64,000 bases of DNA, taken from NCBI RefSeq assembly GCF_003933245.1, contig NZ_QUSX01000002.1, positions 1,240,001-1,304,000 of the forward strand, read 5' to 3'. The translations under genes were made by a program, and so were the position numbers. This document shows positions 17,415-26,459 of the stretch, in pieces. The notes beneath the pieces are model-generated. The model was not told the DNA's origin, did no database searches, and saw only the letters and a program-made list of their open reading frames with translations. Every line of letters starts with the position of its first letter. Positions within the stretch are counted from its first letter, which is position 1. This DNA is from Maribacter algicola. GTDB lineage: Bacteria; Bacteroidota; Bacteroidia; Flavobacteriales; Flavobacteriaceae.

Positions 17415-17962
17415 GAATTATTGGCGTATTTCTTGTTTTAATGCTCCTTTTTAGTTGTGAAGGTCCGGAACCTCGAAAACCGGTCCAGAGAAAAAGCGGT
17501 AGTTATTTTAAGGAATCCATTGAAAGAAGCAGAAAATTGTTGGAGGCCGAAGAAAAAAAGATTCAGGAAATCATCAAAAATGATTCCTTGAAACACTACA
17601 CCCATAGTGCATCAGGTTCCTGGTATCATTATCTTAGGGTAAACGATTCCACGGAGTATACGCCTCAGACCAATGACATCGTAACGTTTGAGTACAATCT
17701 TTTGACCTTGGATAACGATACGATCTATTCAGAAGCGGATATTGGAACATTTACCTACAAAGTGGACAAGCAGGAGTTATTCCTAGGAATGCGGGATGCG
17801 ATAAAGCTATTAAAGGAAAACGAAAAGGCCACTTTTCTATTTCCATCCTCCATTGCCTTTGGCTATCATGGAGACAACAATAAAATTGGGACCAATGTTC
17901 CCTTAAAATCAACCATAACAATTTTAAACATAGAAAAACAACAGGATAATTTAGAAGAATAA
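17411..17962 (+). CDS. gldI: Gliding motility-associated FKBP-type peptidyl-prolyl isomerase lipoprotein GldI
   Basis: Lipoprotein of 183 residues with lipobox LFSC (Cys16). The N-terminal mature region is a short helix with many Lys and Glu residues (about 33-55), followed by an FKBP domain containing TNDIVTFEYNLLTLDND, FLGMRDAIKLLKENEKATFLFP and IAFGYHGD. GldI is a gliding motility protein first described in Flavobacterium johnsoniae. FKBP domains isomerise X-Pro bonds and assist folding, here on the outer side of the inner membrane or in the outer membrane. The four-base overlap with nrnA and the 5-bp gap to the next isomerase show one operon. Gliding itself cannot be concluded from this gene alone. 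Confidence 0.85.
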   Translation: MRIIGVFLVLMLLFSCEGPEPRKPVQRKSGSYFKESIERSRKLLEAEEKKIQEIIKNDSLKHYTHSASGSWYHYLRVNDSTEYTPQTNDIVTFEYNLLTLDNDTIYSEADIGTFTYKVDKQELFLGMRDAIKLLKENEKATFLFPSSIAFGYHGDNNKIGTNVPLKSTITILNIEKQQDNLEE

Positions 17963-17967
17963 CCATT

Positions 17968-19107
17968 ATGATAAAGAAAACGTACTTATGGGCGGCACTT
18001 GTCCTAATCATGGCAAGCTGCAAAACCAGTCAAAGAGCAGATTTGGGAGATGGCCTTTTTGCCGATATCAAAACCTCCCATGGGGATATTATCGTTAAGT
18101 TGGAGCATGAAAAAACACCGGTAACTGTCGCCAATTTTATTTCATTGGCCGAAGGCAATAGCCCCTTTGTCAGTGAACAGTTCAAAGGAAAAAAATACTA
18201 CGACGGACTTACCTTTCACCGTGTGATGAAAGACTTTATGATACAGGGTGGAGATCCATTGGCCACGGGTACGGGAAATCCCGGTTATAAATTTATGGAC
18301 GAGTTTAACGACTCTTTGATCCATGACAAAAAGGGTATACTATCCATGGCCAATTCAGGACCTGCGACCAACGGTAGCCAGTTTTTCATCACCCATGCCC
18401 CTACCCCATGGCTGGATAACAGGCATAGTGTTTTTGGCGAAGTGGTGGAAGGCCTGGAAGTGGTGGATTCCATTGCAAATGTTCAGGTAACCCCAGGCAA
18501 CAATAAACCTGTGGAACCTGTGAAAATGAACACCATTGAAATTATTCGTAATGGAAAAGAGGCCAGGAAGTTCGATGCCGTAAAAATCATGACGGAATAC
18601 TTTGATGGTGAAGAAGAGCGTCTTGCCGCCATTGAAAAGGAAAAAGCCGCAAAAAAAGCCGAAATTGAAAAAGTGAAAACTGAATTTGCTTCAACCTTGC
18701 AGACTCAAAAACAAGAGGCTAAAACTTTGGATTCCGGTCTAAAAATTTTGGTGTTGAAAGAAGGTGAAGGAGAAAAGCCTACTGTAGGTCAAAAAGTTGG
18801 TGTAATGTACGCCGGATATTTGGAAGACGGAACCCTCTTCGATAGTAATTATGAAGAAATTGCCAGGAAATATGACATGTTCGACGAGAGACGTTTACAA
18901 GGCGGTGGTTACATGCCGATACCTATGGACTATAGTCCGGAATCACCGTTGATTGCCGGTTTCAGAGAGGGCCTTTTGAGCATGAAGGTTGGGGACAAAG
19001 TGCGTCTGTTCATACCACCACATATTGGATACGGATCGCAGGGTTCCGGCCCCATTCCTCCTAATTCGGATTTGGTATTTGATGTGGAGATTACAGGGAT
19101 TCAATAA
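17968..19107 (+). CDS. Two-domain cyclophilin-FKBP peptidyl-prolyl isomerase lipoprotein
   Basis: Exported foldase of 379 residues with lipobox MASC (Cys18). Residues about 30-200 are a cyclophilin domain with LTFHRVMKDFMIQGGDP, the catalytic FHR arginine, and GPATNGSQFFITHAPTPWLD. A highly charged helical linker (about 205-255, rich in Lys, Glu and Ala) leads to an FKBP domain (about 280-379) with GVMYAGYLEDGTLFDSNYE, PLIAGFREGLLSMKVGDK and GYGSQGSGPIPPNSDLVF. Two unrelated proline-isomerase folds in one lipoprotein suggest a broad extracytoplasmic folding helper. It follows gldI and ends before a strong hairpin. Confidence 0.92.
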   Translation: MIKKTYLWAALVLIMASCKTSQRADLGDGLFADIKTSHGDIIVKLEHEKTPVTVANFISLAEGNSPFVSEQFKGKKYYDGLTFHRVMKDFMIQGGDPLATGTGNPGYKFMDEFNDSLIHDKKGILSMANSGPATNGSQFFITHAPTPWLDNRHSVFGEVVEGLEVVDSIANVQVTPGNNKPVEPVKMNTIEIIRNGKEARKFDAVKIMTEYFDGEEERLAAIEKEKAAKKAEIEKVKTEFASTLQTQKQEAKTLDSGLKILVLKEGEGEKPTVGQKVGVMYAGYLEDGTLFDSNYEEIARKYDMFDERRLQGGGYMPIPMDYSPESPLIAGFREGLLSMKVGDKVRLFIPPHIGYGSQGSGPIPPNSDLVFDVEITGIQ

Positions 19108-19126
19108 TAGACATAGAACTAATACT

Positions 19127-19157
19127 AAAAAGCCCGATTTGAAATCGGGCTTTTTTT
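19127..19157. terminator. Bidirectional terminator between the isomerase gene and pepD
   Basis: AAAAAGCCCGATTT and GAAATCGGGCTTTTTTT form a stem of at least ten pairs with a very small loop. A run of seven T follows on the plus strand and of five T on the minus strand, so it can end both convergent genes. It touches the pepD stop codon at 19156-19158. Confidence 0.9.
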
Positions 19158-20610
19158 ATGGCGTATGCTGTAAAATTTCCAACAAGAACTTCCAGAATTT
19201 CTGTACCGAGGGTATGCTTACGCGTTCATCAGGGGAATGGGCTCCTTTGATAGTTGGACCAAAACTGACCATATCCATCTCTGGATAATTCTGTCCTAAT
19301 ATTCCGCATTCCAATCCGGCATGGCAGGCAACAACATGGGGCTTTGAATCAAATAATTTTGTGTATACCGATATGACGACCTTCAATATTTCAGAATCCA
19401 TATTGGGATTCCATCCAGGATATGACCCAGTAAATGTCACGGAAAAACCGCCCAGCTCAAAGACCGATTTTAAAGCATTGGCCAAATCCATTTTTCCCGA
19501 TTCTATTGAAGACCTAGTTAAACACCCAATTTCTATAGTTCCATCGGCGACGGTTACCTTGGCCACGTTATTGGAAGTTTCAACCAAATTGGCCATGTTG
19601 GTACTCATTCGATAAACACCATTTTGCAATCCGTATATAGTTTTAAGAAGTAATTCTTGAGCCTCCAGTCCCATTAATTGGTCAAAAGGTCGGTCCAAAA
19701 CCTCTATGACAATTCCAAGTTTTGGATCTAAACGAGCTAATTCCCCCTTGATTGTTTGGGCTTCCTTTTCTAAAGTTTCCAAAAAGGAGTTCAATTGATT
19801 TTCGTCCACATTTAAATGACAGGTACTTTCCCTGGGAATGGCGTTTCGCAAACCACCACCTTGGATGGACGAAATCCTGAAATCAAAAGCATTTCCATGG
19901 AACAATAATCGGTTCATGATCTTATTTGCATTGCCCAGACCCTTGTGGATATCCATACCGCTATGTCCACCCGTTAGTCCTTTTATAGAAATCCTCAAAC
20001 CGACTTCCCCCGGGATTACCGGAGTCTGGCCATAGGTTTTAGTAGCCGTAACATCTATTCCACCGGCGCACCCAATGTCAATTTCATCATCCTCCTCTGT
20101 GTCCAAGTTCAGTAAAATTTCCCCTTGTAACAGACCGCCCTTTAACCCAAAAGCTCCCGTCATTCCGGTTTCCTCGTCTATGGTGAACAAGGCTTCCAAG
20201 GGTGGATGCGCAATTTCTTTGGATTCCAATAAGCTCATAATGGCAGCGACCCCCATACCATTGTCGGCTCCCAACGTGGTACCATTCGCCTTTACCCAAT
20301 CCCCGTCCACATACATCTGGATTCCGGCATGCTCAAAATCAAAGTCGGTTTCAACGTTCTTCTGGTGCACCATATCCAAATGTGACTGTAGGGTAATCAT
20401 TTTTCTATTTTCCATCCCAATGGTTGCAGGTTTCCGGATAATGACATTACCAACGTCGTCCGTAAAGGTTTCCAGACCCAGTCCCTTTCCAAAATCGACC
20501 ATAAATTGGATTACTTTCTCCTCCTTCTTGGAAGGTCTGGGAACCGCGTTCAATCTTGAAAAGTTCTTCCAAACTGTTTTGGGTTCTAATTCGAGTATCT
20601 GGTTTTCCAT
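19156..20610 (-). CDS. pepD: Aminoacyl-histidine dipeptidase (PepD, M20 family)
   Basis: Cytoplasmic zinc dipeptidase of the M20 (carnosinase-like) family. The ATG at 20610 (MENQILELEPKTVWKNF) gives 484 residues, the usual PepD length; an upstream frame of 36 more residues runs over the divergent promoter region. Zinc and catalytic motifs are TLQSHLDMVHQ (HxD), TTLGADNGMGVA, FTIDEETGMTGA with the catalytic EE pair, and GLTGGHSGMDIHKG in the dimerisation lid. It hydrolyses Xaa-His and other dipeptides for amino acid recycling. It stands alone, convergent with the isomerase gene and divergent from DUF3810. Confidence 0.94.
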   Translation of the reverse strand: MENQILELEPKTVWKNFSRLNAVPRPSKKEEKVIQFMVDFGKGLGLETFTDDVGNVIIRKPATIGMENRKMITLQSHLDMVHQKNVETDFDFEHAGIQMYVDGDWVKANGTTLGADNGMGVAAIMSLLESKEIAHPPLEALFTIDEETGMTGAFGLKGGLLQGEILLNLDTEEDDEIDIGCAGGIDVTATKTYGQTPVIPGEVGLRISIKGLTGGHSGMDIHKGLGNANKIMNRLLFHGNAFDFRISSIQGGGLRNAIPRESTCHLNVDENQLNSFLETLEKEAQTIKGELARLDPKLGIVIEVLDRPFDQLMGLEAQELLLKTIYGLQNGVYRMSTNMANLVETSNNVAKVTVADGTIEIGCLTRSSIESGKMDLANALKSVFELGGFSVTFTGSYPGWNPNMDSEILKVVISVYTKLFDSKPHVVACHAGLECGILGQNYPEMDMVSFGPTIKGAHSPDERVSIPSVQKFWKFLLEILQHTP

Positions 20611-20657
20611 AAGATTGAAATTTTTCAGTAAAAATACATACCATAAAATCAAATCCC

Positions 20658-20665
20658 TATTTTTG
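20658..20665 (+). promoter_or_regulatory. Candidate -7 element TATTTTTG before the DUF3810 gene
   Basis: Perfect TAnnTTTG that ends five bases before the ATG at 20671. No -33 TTG at proper spacing is evident. The geometry again predicts a leaderless or nearly leaderless message. Confidence 0.5.
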
Positions 20666-20670
20666 GAATC

Positions 20671-21738
20671 ATGAAGATGTCCCTCAAAACCGTAATCGCG
20701 GTTTCTTTGATTCCCCAAATCATCCTTGTAAAATGGCTTGGTAAAAACACGGATTTCATAGAATCCTATTACAGTTTGGGCCTATATCCCTATGTATCGA
20801 GATTCTTTAGGATGCTCTTTGGATGGGTCCCTTTTTCCATTGGGGACTTGCTCTATTTCCTACTTATTTGCATTGCTATTTTTTATGTGTACCGACAATG
20901 GGGCTATATTAAAACACATAAGATGAAGTTCCTAAGGGATGTTTTCATGATACTCTCCATTGCCTACTTGACATTTCATTTAGCTTGGGGTTTTAATTAT
21001 TATCGAAAACCGCTATCTGAGAAATTGGCATTGACGGAAACCAAGGACTATCAAGAATTATTGGACTTTACAGATCGACTTATCAACAAAACAAATTCCA
21101 TCCAAGAATATATTGTTGGTGACACCCTTAAAAAAGTAGACATTCCTTATTCCCACGATGAAATGATTCAAAGGAGTATTGACGGCTATAACGAGCTTGC
21201 AAAAGAGTTCAACTTTTTGGAATACCATCGTCCTAGCGTCAAAACGTCCCTTTTCAGTACCGGACTGACCTATATGGGATATGCAGGCTATCTGAATCCG
21301 TTTACCAACGAGGCACAGGTAAATGGAATCCTGCCAAATTTTAGGTTTCCCATAGTGGCCGGACATGAGATAGGGCATCAATTGGGATACTCGGCAGAAA
21401 ACGAGACCAATTTCATTGGCTATTTAGTGACCTCAAAAAACAAGGACCCGTACTTTCAATATGCGGCCTATGCCTATGTCTTGGGATATTGTCTAAGCGA
21501 TGTACGCCGAGGAAATCCTGAGACTTTCGACCAACTGTTCCATAAACTCAATCCCGGTGTTCGGGCAAATTTTCAGGAAATGGCCCTGTTTTGGCAACGC
21601 TATGAAAACCCTATGGAACCCGTATTTAAGTCCATCTTCAATTCCTTTCTGAAGGCCAATAACCAAACACAGGGTATTCAGAGCTATAATGGCGTGGTTT
21701 CCCTATTGATAGCCTACCATAAAAAGTATCCGATGTAA
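20671..21738 (+). CDS. DUF3810 membrane-anchored zinc metalloprotease-like protein
   Basis: Protein of 355 residues. Three hydrophobic segments occupy the first 110 residues (about 5-22, 58-75, 90-107). The extracytoplasmic domain carries FPIVAGHEIGHQLGYSAENETNF, where HEIGH is a zincin HExxH signature and a downstream Glu in the following helix could be the third ligand. The family is named DUF3810; the metalloprotease assignment rests on this motif and is not biochemically established here. The gene is monocistronic with no clear terminator. The following 215-bp gap contains AT-rich sequence and a possible -7 element TAACTTTG at 21760-21767. Confidence 0.8.
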   Translation: MKMSLKTVIAVSLIPQIILVKWLGKNTDFIESYYSLGLYPYVSRFFRMLFGWVPFSIGDLLYFLLICIAIFYVYRQWGYIKTHKMKFLRDVFMILSIAYLTFHLAWGFNYYRKPLSEKLALTETKDYQELLDFTDRLINKTNSIQEYIVGDTLKKVDIPYSHDEMIQRSIDGYNELAKEFNFLEYHRPSVKTSLFSTGLTYMGYAGYLNPFTNEAQVNGILPNFRFPIVAGHEIGHQLGYSAENETNFIGYLVTSKNKDPYFQYAAYAYVLGYCLSDVRRGNPETFDQLFHKLNPGVRANFQEMALFWQRYENPMEPVFKSIFNSFLKANNQTQGIQSYNGVVSLLIAYHKKYPM

Positions 21739-21953
21739 AAAGCATAAATATTCAATGGATAACTTTGTAATATTAAGAAAAGTACCTACCAATCTGATAT
21801 AATTATAAGTATAGGATCATCGAAATGATTTATTTATAAAAATTCCTATTCAAATATTTATTTCCCGATTTTCCAGTGTTAAAAAAAACCAAAATCAAGG
21901 GAAAGCAGCTATTAAACCTTAATTTTAGAAAGACTAATCAAACGAACTCAAAA

Positions 21954-24908
21954 ATGAAAAAAATTATTTTTTCACTATGCCTATTTTGGTGTAGTGCTCT
22001 TCTCTTTTCTCAAGATTATTTCCCTGAAAATGAAGGCGTAAAGGCGAACAACAATAACTATACTGCCTTCACGAACGCCAAAATTTTTGTAACACCTACA
22101 GAAGTTATTCAAAAAGGGACACTTTTAATTCAAAACGGAAAAGTCGTCAACGTAGGCAGCTCCGTAAACCTGCCCCAAAATACCATTGTGGTAGATTTGA
22201 ACGGAAAATCCATTTATCCTTCCTTCATAGACGTTTATTCAAAATTTGGGGTGGAACAGCCAAAGCAAAGTGGTGGAGGTAGGCGTTCCCCTCAATTTGA
22301 GCCCACTAGAGAAGGTTTTTACTGGAACGACCATATCATGCCAGAAAACGATGCCATTAGCAGCTTTAAGTATAACGAAAAGGAAGCAAAGGAATTGATA
22401 GAGGCCGGTTTTGGCGCCGTAAATTCACACATTCATGACGGAATCGCAAGAGGTACAGGGGTGTTAATTGCCCTGAACAATGCAGGTACGGACGCAAATA
22501 GAATATTGGATGATAATTCCGCCCAATACTTTTCTTTGGAAAAGAGTGTTGCCAAACAACAGTCGTACCCAACTTCCCTTATGGGCTCCTTGGCCTTGTT
22601 GAGGCAGATGTATAGCGATGCAGATTGGTACGCGAACGGAAATGCATCCACTACGGACAGATCATTGGAAGCTCTGATAAAAAACAGAAATCTTGTACAG
22701 ATCTTCGAGGCCAAGGACAAGGGCAACGTCCTCAGGGCAGATAAAATTGGTGATGCCACTGGTATACAATACACCATTTTAGGCGGTGGCAACGAGTTTG
22801 AGCGAATCGATGAGATTAAAGCGACCAATGCCAAACTAATTATTCCTTTGGATTTTCCCGAAGCGTATGATGTATCCGATCCATATCAAGCGGGCTATGT
22901 GTCCCTGGAGGATATGCGCTATTGGAACCAGGCACCAACGAACCCCAAGGTGTTGGCGGAAAACGGGGTTTCTTTCTCCTTGACGCCTTTCGAACTAAAA
23001 TCTATGACCAAATTCAAGGAGAACTTGATGAAGGCCATAGAATATGGATTGTCCAAAACAAAGGCCTTGGAGGCACTCACTACCATACCAGCAGAGATTT
23101 TGGGGAAATCGGGTGAGCTTGGCTCCCTAAAAAAGGGCGCACATGCTAACTTCCTGATCACCTCCGGAGATATTTTTGACAAATCCACCACACTTTATGA
23201 AAACTGGGTCCAAGGCAATAAAAACATTATTAATGACAAGGACACAAAAGATATACGAGGAGATTACAGCCTAACGGCCCAAGGAAAAACCTATAATGTA
23301 TCCATAACCGGTGAAATAGCTAAACCAAAGGTAGAAGTAAAACAGGATACCCTAAAACTTACCTCCAAGATTTCCTATGACGGTGATTGGCTGACCTTTT
23401 CATTTTCCACGGATAAAGGCGAAAAGACCTATCGCATGATAGGACCGGTACTTCCGGAAACAGATGACCTCTCTGGCAGGTTACTATTACCGGATGGAAC
23501 GGAGACCTTTTTCACGGCAACTAAAAAATCAGGGTTTGAAGAGAAATCCAAGAAGGAATCGGACAAACCGGACACTCCTAAAATCATGCCTGTAACCTAT
23601 CCAAACGTTGGGTATGGCTATGCCTCAAAACCTAAGCAGGAAAACATATTGTTTAAAAACGCCACGGTTTGGACCAGTGAGGAAGCAGGTATTTTGGAAA
23701 ATACGGATGTACTGGTAAAAAACGGTAAAATCGCCAAAATTGGTACCGATTTAAGTGCCGGTGGTGCCAAAGTCATCGATGCTACGGGAAAACATCTTAC
23801 GGCCGGTATTATCGATGAACATAGCCATATCGCCGCACTAGCGGTCAACGAGGCCGGTCATAATAGTTCTGCCGAGGTAAAAATGGAAGACGTAGTAGAT
23901 CCAGAACACATGGGTATTTACCATTCCCTTGCGGGAGGCGTTACTTCCATCCAGTTATTGCACGGTTCCGCCAATCCCATTGGTGGTCGCTCCGCCATTT
24001 TAAAATTAAAATGGGGCGAGGAAGCAGATGGCCTTATTTACGATAATTCCCCCAAATTCATAAAATTCGCCTTAGGTGAAAACGTAAAGCAATCCAACTG
24101 GGACAGTCGTTCACGTTTTCCTCAGACCAGGATGGGTGTTGAACAAGTTTTTATGAACTACTTTCAACGCGCCAAGGAATATGACGAAAAGAAAAAAAGT
24201 GGACAACCTTATAGATATGACGAGGAGTTGGAGGTACTGGCAGAAATCATAAATGGCGAAAGGTTCATATCCTGCCATTCCTATGTTCAAAGCGAAATAA
24301 ATATGATGATGAAGGTTGCAGAAAAATTCGGTTTCAAGGTAAATACCTTTACGCATATTCTTGAAGGTTACAAAGTTGCCGATAAAATGGCCGAACATGG
24401 TGTGGGCGCCGGTTCATTTAGTGACTGGTGGGCCTACAAATACGAGGTGAACGACGCCATCCCTTATAATGCGGCCATCATGCAATCACAAGGCGTAACT
24501 GTAGCCATTAATAGTGATGACCGTGAGATGATGAGAAGGTTGAACCAAGAGGCTGCCAAAACCATCAAATATGGAGGGATGACGGAACTTGAAGCATGGA
24601 AAATGGTGACCATCAATCCCGCAAAGCTTTTGCACTTGGATAATCGCGTGGGAAGTATCAAGGAGGGTAAGGATGCCGATCTGGTATTATGGTCAGGCCA
24701 CCCCCTGTCCGTTTACTCGAAAGCCGAAAAAACGATGATTGAAGGAACTACCTATTTTGATTTGGAAAAGGACAAAGCCCAAAGGGAAGTCATAAAAAAG
24801 GAACGCAACGAACTGGTGAAAATGATGCTTGAGGAAAAAGCGGGTGGTGGCAAAACCCAAGGTCCAAAACAAAGTGTAAAACAAATTTTCACTTGTGAAA
24901 CTCTTTAA
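21954..24908 (+). CDS. Exported double amidohydrolase-domain protein
   Basis: Protein of 984 residues from the ATG at 21954 (MKKIIFSLCLFWCSALLFSQ is its signal peptide); the frame is open to 21876 but the upstream part is not signal-like. It contains two amidohydrolase-superfamily modules. The N-terminal one (about 40-440) has GKSIYPSFIDVYSKFG where an active enzyme has a metal-binding HxH, so it is probably inactive. The C-terminal one (about 590-970) has GIIDEHSHIAA with the HSH pair at about 623-625, FISCHSYVQSE, FTHILEGYK and AINSDDREM, giving the His and Asp ligands. It probably hydrolyses a cyclic amide or peptide-like compound in the periplasm. The substrate is unknown. Confidence 0.85.
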   Translation: MKKIIFSLCLFWCSALLFSQDYFPENEGVKANNNNYTAFTNAKIFVTPTEVIQKGTLLIQNGKVVNVGSSVNLPQNTIVVDLNGKSIYPSFIDVYSKFGVEQPKQSGGGRRSPQFEPTREGFYWNDHIMPENDAISSFKYNEKEAKELIEAGFGAVNSHIHDGIARGTGVLIALNNAGTDANRILDDNSAQYFSLEKSVAKQQSYPTSLMGSLALLRQMYSDADWYANGNASTTDRSLEALIKNRNLVQIFEAKDKGNVLRADKIGDATGIQYTILGGGNEFERIDEIKATNAKLIIPLDFPEAYDVSDPYQAGYVSLEDMRYWNQAPTNPKVLAENGVSFSLTPFELKSMTKFKENLMKAIEYGLSKTKALEALTTIPAEILGKSGELGSLKKGAHANFLITSGDIFDKSTTLYENWVQGNKNIINDKDTKDIRGDYSLTAQGKTYNVSITGEIAKPKVEVKQDTLKLTSKISYDGDWLTFSFSTDKGEKTYRMIGPVLPETDDLSGRLLLPDGTETFFTATKKSGFEEKSKKESDKPDTPKIMPVTYPNVGYGYASKPKQENILFKNATVWTSEEAGILENTDVLVKNGKIAKIGTDLSAGGAKVIDATGKHLTAGIIDEHSHIAALAVNEAGHNSSAEVKMEDVVDPEHMGIYHSLAGGVTSIQLLHGSANPIGGRSAILKLKWGEEADGLIYDNSPKFIKFALGENVKQSNWDSRSRFPQTRMGVEQVFMNYFQRAKEYDEKKKSGQPYRYDEELEVLAEIINGERFISCHSYVQSEINMMMKVAEKFGFKVNTFTHILEGYKVADKMAEHGVGAGSFSDWWAYKYEVNDAIPYNAAIMQSQGVTVAINSDDREMMRRLNQEAAKTIKYGGMTELEAWKMVTINPAKLLHLDNRVGSIKEGKDADLVLWSGHPLSVYSKAEKTMIEGTTYFDLEKDKAQREVIKKERNELVKMMLEEKAGGGKTQGPKQSVKQIFTCETL

Positions 24909-24936
24909 AATCTTAAAATTGAAAATATTCAGCAAA

Positions 24937-26229
24937 ATGAAAAACGTCATATTAATCTTTTTGGCATTCATGATTTATTTGCCAAGTAAAGCCCAGCAAA
25001 CACCTGCCCCAAAGCAGACAGAAGCTATTACCATAGAGGGCGCAACCGCCCATCTAGGAAATGGCGAGATCATTGAAAGTGCCTTGATCATGTTCGAAGA
25101 GGGTAAACTTACCTTCGTTGGGGATTCAAAAATGAAGATTGCCAGAAAAGGTAAGGTAATCGACGCCACAGGCAAACATATCTACCCTGGCTTTATTGCG
25201 CCGGCCAAAACCTTGGGATTGGTTGAAATCAATTCTGTAAGGGCCACGAACGACCAGGACGAAATTGGGGAATTGATTCCCCATGTGCGTAGTTTAATCG
25301 CTTACAATGCAGAATCAAAGGTCGTGGAAAGTATGCGGCCCAATGGTGTTTTGCTTGGACAGATAGCACCTACCGGTGGGAGAATATCGGGCACATCCTC
25401 CATTGTACAGTTCGATGCCTGGAACTGGGAAGACGCCGCACTCAAAGTCGATGACGGAGTACACTTGAATTGGCCAAGAAGCTTTAGGCAGGGCCGTTGG
25501 TGGATGGGCGAAGAAAGAGGTTATAAACCAAATAAGGACTATCCAGAAGACGTTGAGACCGTTGTTAATTTCGTTAAAAATGCCATTGCATACGGAAAAG
25601 GAACCGCTAAAGAGATGAATCCCGCGTTTGCGGCCATGCAAGGAGTTTTGGATGGATCTCAAAAAATGTATGTTTATGCGGATGGCGAAAAGGAAATTAT
25701 AGATGCCGTAAACACGTTAAAAGCTAATGGAATCAAGGAAGTTGTTTTGGTAGGTGGCTATGAGGCCCACAAAATAACGGATTTCCTAAAAAAGAACGAG
25801 ATTCCCGTATTGGTACAGTTTACACACAACCTTCCTGTTTTTGATGACGATGATTATGATCTTCCCTATAAATTACCTAAACTATTGGTCGAAGCCGGTT
25901 TGTTGGTAGCACTTCAAAACTCTGAGGCCGAGAATTTTCAGACACGAAACTTGCCCTTTTATGCAGGCCAAGTAGGACAACAGGGATTGGACAAGGAAAA
26001 GGCCTTACAGCTCATCACAGGTAATACGGCTAAAATTTTAGGTATTGATGATAGCTACGGCACCTTGGAAGTAGGCAAAAGCGCTACACTATTTATCTCG
26101 GAGGGTGATGCCTTGGATATGCGTACCAATCAATTGACCCATGCCTTTATAGATGGCAGGAATATTTCCTTGGAAACCCATCAAACAGAATTATGGAAGC
26201 GGTACATGGGGAAATATGAGGGTGAGTAA
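24937..26229 (+). CDS. Exported amidohydrolase-like protein lacking the HxH metal site
   Basis: Protein of 430 residues from the ATG at 24937, which gives a signal peptide ending PSKAQ; an earlier in-frame ATG at 24895 overlaps the upstream gene. It has the amidohydrolase pattern of a beta-sandwich start (GATAHLGNGEIIESALIMFE), DATGKHIYPGFIAPAKTLG, and a late GNTAKILGIDDSYGTLEVGK ending. At the place of HxH the sequence is FIAPAK, so the first metal site is absent. It resembles the N-terminal half of the protein encoded just upstream, and the two are separated by only 28 bp. A structural or regulatory partner role is an inference. Confidence 0.8.
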   Translation: MKNVILIFLAFMIYLPSKAQQTPAPKQTEAITIEGATAHLGNGEIIESALIMFEEGKLTFVGDSKMKIARKGKVIDATGKHIYPGFIAPAKTLGLVEINSVRATNDQDEIGELIPHVRSLIAYNAESKVVESMRPNGVLLGQIAPTGGRISGTSSIVQFDAWNWEDAALKVDDGVHLNWPRSFRQGRWWMGEERGYKPNKDYPEDVETVVNFVKNAIAYGKGTAKEMNPAFAAMQGVLDGSQKMYVYADGEKEIIDAVNTLKANGIKEVVLVGGYEAHKITDFLKKNEIPVLVQFTHNLPVFDDDDYDLPYKLPKLLVEAGLLVALQNSEAENFQTRNLPFYAGQVGQQGLDKEKALQLITGNTAKILGIDDSYGTLEVGKSATLFISEGDALDMRTNQLTHAFIDGRNISLETHQTELWKRYMGKYEGE

Positions 26230-26408
26230 CCTACCACTGGGCGAGACCACTAGGCATTCTCGGTAAACATAGTTTTATTTTCAAGATAAGCTTCGTGGAA
26301 TTATACCCATTGGCGGTGCCAAAAAATCGTTTCAATAACCGAATATAAAAATGTACATTTAAGTCGGTAGGTATCGACACATACGGTTAGTGATTACAAC
26401 AACAACTA

Positions 26409-26439
26409 AAGCTCGATAAACTATCGGGCTTTTTTTTTG
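26409..26439 (+). terminator. Rho-independent terminator after the amidohydrolase pair
   Basis: AGCTCGATA and TATCGGGCT pair over nine positions (one G-T) around the loop AAC, followed by nine T. The 230-bp gap holding it shows no other feature I can support. It separates the amidohydrolase pair from the acylase gene. Confidence 0.85.
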
Positions 26440-26459
26440 ACCACAAAACACTTTTAAAG

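Noticed and set aside
20075..20674. Plus-strand open frame of 199 codons
   Set aside because: It lies wholly opposite pepD, whose zinc motifs are clear, and has no recognisable domain.
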